Origin: Lathyrus oleraceus | Taxonomy: Eukaryota > Streptophyta > Magnoliopsida > Fabales > Fabaceae | Reading direction: 5' to 3' | Length of the DNA stretch: 64,000 nt | NCBI RefSeq assembly: GCF_024323335.1 | Contig: NC_066583.1 | Coordinates: forward strand, 275,859,416 to 275,923,415 | Shown here: piece after piece, positions 57,260 through 64,000 of the stretch | Numbering within the stretch: the stretch's first letter is position 1 | Layout: each line of letters starts with the position of its first letter | The notes under the pieces: model-generated | The model's input: the letters and a program-made list of their open reading frames with translations, nothing else | What the model was told of the DNA's origin: nothing | Databases searched by the model: none | Program-made: the position numbers and the translations under genes

Positions 57260-58155
57260 CCTCAAGCAGAGTTGTTGTTGGGGCTGTTCCCCAGTATAGT
57301 CGCAAGTGATTTGTTGTTGAAGACTTGGTTTTCTCCAGCAGCAGTTTTCCCAGCATGGATGTTTTTCTTGAGAAGTTTCGGCGGTTGATGGTTTGTCATC
57401 TTGGTGCCCCGTCACTTTCTCCAGTGGGTCGCATGCCCCAGACTTTATTTGTCTCCTCAGCAGTCATGTATAACTGATTGATTAATACTCCCTTCGGAGT
57501 CGCGAGTAGAGCTGTTGTTGATATCCCCACCAGGATCGCAAGTGGAGTTGTTACCGCTTTTCCCCATGCAGTGTGCCAGCAGGAACTGTCTGTTTCCTCA
57601 GCATGATCGCTTTCTTTTTGAAGATTTGGTAAGTCAGTGGTTTGATACCCGGTACTTTACCTTTTCCCCGGCGAAGTCGTCTGTGGAATTGTTGCTATCT
57701 CTCCATCAGAGTTATTCTCTTCAGCAGAGCAGGATTTATTTTCCTACTCAGTGGTTGACTTGGGTTGACATCCCAGTATTTTTCAACCATCTTTTCCTCA
57801 GCTTAGTCTGCAGATTGTTTGTTGTGGCAGCTTTGCCTGTTGAATACTCTTCCAATCCCCAGTATGGTCAGATGATGACCTTAATTCCAGTGAACGGATT
57901 AATTTCCTGACTGTTTGTGATCCCCAGTAGAGTGGCTTATATTGCAGAATCTACTTGTTGTGATCAGTTTGCTGTATATTCTCCCCAAGTGGAGTGGTTC
58001 GTTGCAGAATCTGCTTGTTTGATCTGTCCTCCCTCAGTAGTTTGTTCCCAAGAGAGTAGCCGACAGTTTTCCCCAGTAGAGTTGCTTATGCAGTAAGATT
58101 CTATCTGGACGATATCATTCTCTCTCAGTGGGTTATTCCCCCAGCGGAGTTATAT
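57260..58155 (+). repeat. Degenerate anti-primer-site motifs
   Basis: Copies of a motif close to TCCCCAGTGGAGTCGCCA, the reverse complement of the primer site, occur at 57288 (TCCCCAGTATAGTCGCAA, 15 of 18), 57418, 57488, 57524, 57665, 57921 and 58070 (14 of 18 each for the last two), 57982 and 58137. Scattered copies follow at 59652, 61230 and 61413. They can be read as tRNA 3'-end look-alikes. Whether this has a role is unknown. Confidence 0.6.
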
Positions 58156-59581
58156 GGAGTTTGCTTCTACAGCAGTTCTTGCTCGTGCTTATGCACCCCC
58201 CTTTGTTTCTCAGTTGACACTGGGATCCCCTGCAGATATACTTTGGGACCTCTCTTGTTCCCCTACAGATTCGTCTTGGTGGCTGTTTTGCCCGTTGTGA
58301 CTTTCTGTACCCTGATTGGGTTGTTTCCTGATATCTCTGACTCGCTGCTTCTTCAGCAGTACTTGCAGATCTTTGCTTTACAGCATATAGATCTCCGCAG
58401 ATTGGCTCTCCAGCTGGTTTTTTTCCCCTGGAAGTATAATACCGGACGTTTGTTCCTGAACCTGTTGGTGTTAGAATTGTCTGTTTTGTCAGCATTCATC
58501 AAACATAAATCACGCATATTCATGCATATTCATAAACATTCAGATATTCATGTTGCATTTCTTGCCATATATCTTTTGTTTGTCGTGTCTCCTGCTATGG
58601 TGATATAGATCTCTTTACAGATCTCCCCAAGCAGATGTCGGGTGTTATAAATCTCTCCATATAGAGTCAACCCCATAAGCAGAAAATGTCTGTCTTTCCT
58701 TCTGCAGTTCCCCACTGAGATATATCCTCGTGGATGACGGTTTCTTCCGTTTCCTCCCAATACATATATTGGGATGGATTTTCCTATTTGAGTTATATCC
58801 TCATTAGGACGTGTCTTTATTCAGTCTGTCTTTTCGGATCATTCCCGAATTGGCTATTTGTCAAACATCTTGTGCTTCCCAGTGGGTTGTTCCCCAGCTG
58901 AATGTTTTTTGGGCCTCTGCCTACAAACCAGCAGTTGTAAGTCCTATCTTTCCTGGCTTCTTTAACAGAATTTGTGGTTATACACCTTTTATTCTCCAGC
59001 CAGAGTTTTTGGTTTTCTACCTCATACCCGGTAGTCGTAAATCCTATTTTCCTGCTCTTCAGCAGTTTGTGGTTTTTTTATAAACCCTATTTTGGTTTCC
59101 CGTGCGGATTTGTGATTTGTTCTATCCCCATGCGGAGTTTTTGGTCTTCTACCCCGTATTCGGTAGATGTAAACCCTAATTTTTGTGGTTGTCTTCATCC
59201 AATATTTGATGATGATTTTCCTTTGCTTGTATAAGTTGCTCAGATCAGCACTTATACCCTCAGCAAGTCTTTTGTGGATAATTGCCGTATGCTAGCAATT
59301 TTATCCCCAGTGGGTCTTTTCACCGTATGCTAGTGATTTGTTCCCCGGATCATTGATTCTTTATCAATGCATCCCCAGCTATTTCTTCTTTGGATAATTG
59401 CCGGATGCTTGCAATTTATCCTCAGCAGTTCGCCTTTCATTTACCCTTTTGTTGGTAATGACTGTTGCTCCCTTTGATTGGTTGTCATTATATACCTAAT
59501 TTGGTATCCCGATGCCTTTCTGTTCGGTCGATTTATCCTTTGTTAACCCAGTAACCGGTTGTGGATAATCTTCCATGCGAG

Positions 59582-60972
59582 TATATTATTCACGGTCTGC
59601 CGGTAATGAATAATATATCTCATGCACTCTTCAGTCGAAGCCTTTTGTGTTTCCCCAGTCGAGTAAGATTCGTTTTTCCCTTTGCGGAGTCGAATATTCT
59701 TGTTGTTGGATAATTGCCGGATGCTTGCAATTTATCCTTTGAGTTGTCTTTCGTTTACCCGTATGCTTGGTATCGATTGTCTCTCTTTTTGGTTAGTCAC
59801 CTATTATATACCCAGTAACCGGTATCTCTGGTGTCTTTTCCTTTCGAGTGTATTATTCACGGTCTGCCGGTAATGAATAATATATCTCATGCGCTCTTTA
59901 GTTGGAATCCTTTGTTGATTTTCCCCAACTGAGCAAGATTCGTATTCTTTGTAGAATCGAATATCCATCCTTTAACCAGTTTGTGTTTTGGATGATGAGT
60001 GTTTTGGAAGTGAAATCCAATTCACGTTTTCGGTAGATCACCTATTATATACCCAGTAACCGGTATCTCTGGTGTTTCTTACCATGCGAGTTTGTTATCT
60101 ACGTTCTGACGGTAATAGATAATATATCTCATGCGAGTATTCTTATCCACGGTCTGCCGGTAATGGATATTATATCTCATGCACTCTTTGGGTTTGTGTT
60201 CCCATTTGAGTAAGATTCGTTTTCCCGTTGTGGATTCGAATGCCCATCCTGTAAGTCGATTTGCTTTTTCAAGCCCTCCTTCCGGATGATGAGTGTTTTG
60301 GAAGTGAAAACCAATTCACGATTTCGGATTTTATCCTTAAACAACCCAGTAACCGGTTCAGGATAATCTTCCATGCGAGTTTATTATTCACGGTCTGCCG
60401 GTAATGAATAATATTTCTCATGCGCTCTTTAGTTGGAATCCTTTGTTGATTTTCCCCAACTGAGCAAGATTCGTATTCTTTGTAGAATCGAATAGCCATC
60501 CTTTAAACAAGTCTGCTGTTCTAGCTTTCTTTCGGATGATGAGTGTTTTGGAACACACACCAATTCACGTTTTTTTTGTCCATCCTTTAAACAAGACTGC
60601 TGTTCTAGCTTTCTTTCGGATGATGAGTGTTTTGGAACACACACCAATTCACACTTTTTTTGCCCATCCTTTAACCAGTTTGCGTTTTGGATGATGAGTG
60701 TTTTGGAACACACACCAATTCACGCTTTTTTGCCCATCCTTTAACCAGTTTGCGTTTTGGATGATGAGTGTTTTGGAACACACACCAATTCACGCTTTTT
60801 TGTCCATCCTTTAAACAAGTCTGCTGTTCTAGCTTTCTTTCGGATGATGAGTGTCTTGGAACACAAACCAATTCACGATTTCGGATCTTTATCCTTAAAC
60901 AACCCAGTAACCGGTTCAGGATAATTTTCCTTTCGAGTATATTATTCACGGTCTGCCGGTAATGAATAGTAT
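59582..60972 (+). repeat. Small hairpins with CGGTCTGCCGGTAA loop
   Basis: Six copies, all with a 14-base segment between arms. Arms: 59582-59592/59607-59617 (TATATTATTCA, perfect 11 pairs), 59851-59859/59874-59882, 60095-60101/60116-60122 (TTATCTA/TAGATAA), 60144-60149/60164-60169 (TATCCA/TGGATA), 60382-60390/60405-60413 and 60939-60948/60963-60972. Inside, CGG-TCTG-CCG becomes CGT-TCTG-ACG in copy 3, again keeping the pair. Confidence 0.7.
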
Positions 60973-61125
60973 GTTTCGTTCACTCTTGGGTCAATCATTT
61001 GTTGTTTTCCCCTCAGAGTAAGATTCATTTTCCTTGTGGAATTGAATATCCATCCTATAAACAAGTTTGCTTTTTCTAGCTCTCTTCAGGATGATGAGTG
61101 TTTTGGAAGTGGAATCCAATTCACG
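59967..61125 (+). repeat. Tandem units GATGATGAGTGTTTTGG in 3' UTR of F
   Basis: About eight units of 65-80 bases: CCATCCT, a C/T-rich middle, GGATGATGAGTGTTTTGGAA, ACACACACC or GTGAAATCC, then AATTCACG. The stretch 60497-60870 has five nearly contiguous units; the others are spaced out. Period and similarity are those of a young satellite-like array. Confidence 0.75.
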
Positions 61126-61688
61126 CTTTGGTTGGTCACCTATTATATACCCAGTAACCGGTATCCTTGGTGTTCCTTCCTGAGTTTGTTACCCGTATGC
61201 CTGGTAACATCTCATTTTCTTTGTTGCCTTCCCCAGTGGAACTTTTTGTTGCTTCTCCTCAGGAGTCAGTTTGTGTTTCTCCAATGGATTTATTTTCCTT
61301 TGGAAATCTTTTTCCCAGTGTGAGTCCTTCACTCCCCGGTGAGTTCTCCTGTCTGTTTTCTGTTTTTCCTTAATCAGAGTCGTGTTTTGATCACGTTATG
61401 TCAGTTTTATCTTCCCCAGTTTAGAGTCGTGTCTTGTTCACACATTTCTTTTATTATCCCCTAGAGTTCTGTCAGAGTCTCTGTTCCTGGTGAGTATATT
61501 ACTCCGATGGATCGTCTTTTCTTCTGTGTGAATCATACTCCCCACAGAGTTTGTGTCTTTTGCATGCATACATTTGCATCATGAGGTCTCTTTGGGACCA
61601 AAATTTGTCTCATTACTGTTATTTAAGCCCATTCTACCGCGTCGAGATGAAGATTTCTAAACTTCACTTCTCCGGCTAGAATGACCTT

Positions 61689-61700
61689 AAATAGGGGCAT
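61689..61700 (+). other. Polypurine tract of element F
   Basis: AAATAGGGGCAT directly before the 3' LTR, the expected start site of second-strand DNA synthesis. It is preceded by a short block, CTCCGGCTAGAATGACC. Confidence 0.7.
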
Positions 61701-61701
61701 C

Positions 61702-64000
61702 TGTAAGACCCCAATTTTGGGCCCTAAGATCCCTCATGGCCCATATCATTCATATCATAACCTCAAGGATTATTGCATGCCTTTGCTTTCCTCTTAGTGG
61801 ATAGATTGCCTTGTGGGTTTGTTTCTTGATCACCAAGCATACTTTGCATTTGTATATCTTTGCTTTCATATGTTTATCATTTAAAAGGTACAAAAATATT
61901 GTCAGTCTAACCTTGTTGCTTGCAGTGGAAGCAATCATCAGAAATTAGGTCAAAAATGGTCAACAGTCAGTCAAAGCAATGGATGATGGCCATTCTTGTG
62001 GAATTTGGACATCATGATCAATAATCAAAAGTTCATACAACTTGAGACATCTTTTGAAATCAAGTTCTCAAGGAATTAGGGTTTGGAATTCATCAGAAAT
62101 GCACCAGTCATCCAAAACCCTAGAAAAGTCAAACTTGGTCAACTGTTGATTTAATCAAGGATTTGATGGATAGAATTGATTTGAAGGAGTTCATTCATGC
62201 TTGTATAAGCCTCATATATCATGTCAAACCTCATCATGGAAGAAAATCAAGTCAAACAGAAAATTTTCCAGAAATAGAAAGTGGACCTGTAATTTCAACT
62301 GCCAAAAATGGAAACTTCTTGATCTTAAACTTACATCATGATACAAGCTCCAAATGAATTTTTGCCCAACATGAAAGTTGAAGATCTTGTCTTCCCATTT
62401 TCAAAAAGTCCAAGAACTCTCAAATCCCATGTGTGGTTGTCAAGATATGATCAAATCATTTTCACCAATTTTTGAACTTCAACAAGCCATATCTCTCAAA
62501 CCATAAGGCCAAATTTGGTGGGGTTTTTTCCTACAAACCACATTTTTCATCCTCTTTCCAAAAATATAAATTTCATGACCTAAAACCTTACCATTCAAAA
62601 TGGCATTTTTGGACCTATTGCATTTAAAATCAAAGTTTGACCAAACTTTGACTTTTTGAATCATACACTTTTTCTCACTTTGGCCAATTGGGAAAGGTTT
62701 AAAATCACATTTGAAACTTGCCTCAAGTCCTAATTCATGGTCATACCACCATTACACCACCATTTGGTATTAAAATGCAAAAAACTTGGAAATAAGCAAA
62801 TAACCTCATTTGAGCAAATCAAGTACAGCAGCTCTGCAGCACACATAAGACAGCAATTAGCAAGGCCACTAGCAGCCTGTACCCAGCCCAAACGTGCAGC
62901 ATACACCCTCCCATACTCACTTTTATGCCAATTAGCAAAAATGCAAATCATTCCATTAGAGCTAAACCAACTTACCATTTCTTAAACCAATTTAAAACAG
63001 ACAATATAAAGTGCATTTTTCTGACATTTGGGAACCCTAGACACTGCAGCCACAGACCAAGAACCTTGATACTCTCTCATTCTCCATTTTTCGCTTTTGG
63101 CATTTTCTGCTTAAAACACAAAAAAACCCTTGAACAACTGGGATTGATTCTTCATCTGGACATTCTTTGGAACTCCTTTCGAGCATAAAACATCCTCTGC
63201 ACAGTTTTTATCCTGTTCTGTTTTCAAAGGAGTCCTTCAATGGCAGCTTGGGTTTAGAGTGAAACCAAGCAAGTTTGAACTGATCTTCTTCAAGCCTTCA
63301 TCATTATCAACCATTGTGCTCACCTGTTTTTGCTTACGACCACAAAAGGACCACTGTAGCTCACTTTTCTTCAAAACCAAGTAAGGTTTCGACCTTCATT
63401 ATCTGCTATGCTATGATATGTTTTTGATAGTTTTTGCCCTGCTGAATGTTGTGTGCTTTACATCATTTGATTTGGTTAATCATATTGCAAGAAATCTGAA
63501 CTTTCATTTCTATGTCCAAATGCATTCTCCATCGATTGGCTCACATGTTTGTGATTTCATGAAAACCCTTGCTATATAATGTTTGTATTTAGTTTGATGA
63601 AGCTATTGATATGCATATGGTTGATTTCTGAGCATGTGAAAATTTTGAACTCATGAATGTGATGAACATCTGCTTCTGTTATAATGAACCCTATTTGTTT
63701 TTTTTTCAGCACATTTACATGGATTGTTTTTGGTTTATTTGCTTGTCTGTTGTTGAATGATTATTATTGTCTCATTGCCATGATGGTTGGAATGTTGATT
63801 GTTGTTGAATCATGAGTTTGAACCATTGCCTTGTTGTTACATGAACCTACCCTGCTCAAAATTCCCTTGATTATTTGTTATGCTGTTGTTCATGATTTGT
63901 GTTATAATGATGATGACATGATGTTGATGAACCAAGTTGCTAACAATGCTAGTTAAACCATGCTGTTGTAATTGCTGACCAAGTGTTGGTGTGGATGTTG
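61702..64000 (+). repeat. 3' LTR of Ogre element F (first 2.3 kb)
   Basis: It starts TGTAAGACCCC and follows the 5' LTR from 39070 base for base to the end of the window, including TATA box and the short open frames, with one difference seen. About 5.35 kb more should follow outside the window. Confidence 0.95.

Larger units (their letters stand above)
59281..61208 (+). repeat. Small hairpins with CGTATGC loop
   Basis: Six copies share a nine-base loop near CGTATGCTA or CGGATGCTT and differ in their arms: ATTGC/GCAAT at 59281-59299, 59397-59415 and 59713-59731; TCAC/GTGA at 59320-59336; TACC/GGTA at 59756-59772; GTTACC/GGTAAC at 61188-61208. Confidence 0.65.
56541..61701 (+). other. Long 3' untranslated region of element F
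   Basis: No gene in 5.2 kb. An A-run follows the stop codon at once. Then come, in order, tailed hairpins (56595-56750), a region rich in TCCCCAGTRGAGT-like motifs (57260-58155), mixed pyrimidine-rich sequence, small hairpins of two families (59281-61208) and tandem units with GATGATGAGTGTTTTGG (59967-61125). It ends in a polypurine tract. Hypervariable, repeat-rich 3' UTRs are known in Tat/Ogre elements. The minus-strand open frames at 60269-60949 come from the tandem units and are not genes. Confidence 0.8.
39070..64000 (+). mobile_element. Young full-length Ogre element F (right end outside window)
   Basis: LTR, primer site, ORF1, gag-pro, intron, RT, two RNase H domains, integrase, long 3' UTR, polypurine tract and the second LTR are all in order and open. 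The visible 2.3 kb of the second LTR has the same spacing as the first (22,632 bases) with no indel, and I found one base difference (39137 C against 61769 T, approximate). If the second LTR has the same length, the element ends near 69351 and is about 30.3 kb. It sits in gag of E; CCTGG (39065-39069) is the predicted target duplication. Confidence 0.9.

Noticed and set aside
57260..58155. tRNA genes, suggested by tRNA-3'-end-like motifs
   Set aside because: No anticodon, D or T arm is found around any copy; only the acceptor-like piece is present.
60429..60949. Minus-strand open frames rich in repeated KHSSSERKLEQQ-like text
   Set aside because: They are translations of the 65-80-base tandem units of the F 3' UTR and have no upstream context of a gene.
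59281..61208. CRISPR-like array
   Set aside because: Repeats differ in arms and spacing is irregular; this is plant retrotransposon 3' UTR sequence.

Overview
The window is plant repeat DNA. I see no intact host gene in it: nearly every base can be assigned to LTR retrotransposons nested inside one another. The families point to a legume of the tribe Fabeae (Pisum, Vicia, Lathyrus, Lens). Most of the sequence is Ogre-type Ty3/gypsy (Tat lineage), with multi-kilobase LTRs starting TGTAAGACCCCAATTTTG, an extra ORF1 before gag, a tRNA-type primer site TGGCGACTCnRCTGGGGA, and an intron between protease and reverse transcriptase. There is also one Athila (Cyclops-like) element and one Ty1/copia element. 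The species is an inference from these families.

Layout. 1-2361: right-hand LTR end (LTR-a) of a plus-strand Ogre whose body lies left of the window, apparently inserted into another Ogre LTR (LTR-b, 2362-4092). 4093-10165: plus-strand Athila with its polymerase deleted. 10166-17122: minus-strand Ogre 'A' (ORF1, primer site, LTR). 17123-25767: minus-strand decayed Ogre-like 'B' (3' UTR, integrase, RT/RNase H, intron, gag-pro, ORF1 tail). 25768-30907: plus-strand Ogre-like 'C' (LTR, primer site, leader), whose LTR contains a fragment of a host armadillo-repeat gene. 30908-39069: plus-strand Ogre 'E' (LTR fragment, ORF1 tail, gag), interrupted by a decayed copia element (32246-36570) and cut at 39070 by 'F'. 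39070-64000 and beyond: plus-strand Ogre 'F', with all reading frames open and the visible part of its two LTRs almost identical. The second LTR starts 22,632 bases after the first, and the LTR is about 7.65 kb, so the full element should be about 30 kb. It is the youngest insertion and the only one that looks capable of moving itself.

How F would work. The LTR drives one long RNA. ORF1 (function unknown) is followed by gag-pro. A 282-base GT-AG intron (52796-53077) removes the gag-pro stop codon and joins protease to RT, a degenerate Ty3 RNase H, an archaeal-type second RNase H and integrase. Element B keeps the same intron in the same phase.

The most interesting signal is not coding. The Ogre elements carry families of small RNA-like hairpins in which the stem sequence changes from copy to copy while pairing is kept: (1) a two-hairpin module about 330-360 bases before the LTR 3' end in A, C and F and four times in LTR-a; (2) a leader hairpin whose outer arm has been replaced by a different complementary pair between A and F; (3) hairpins with a GGCAAAAAT tail just after integrase in F and B; (4) two further hairpin families in the F 3' UTR with constant loops. 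The same 3' UTR contains many degenerate copies of a motif resembling the reverse complement of the primer-binding site. I read these by eye; no folding or covariation program was run.
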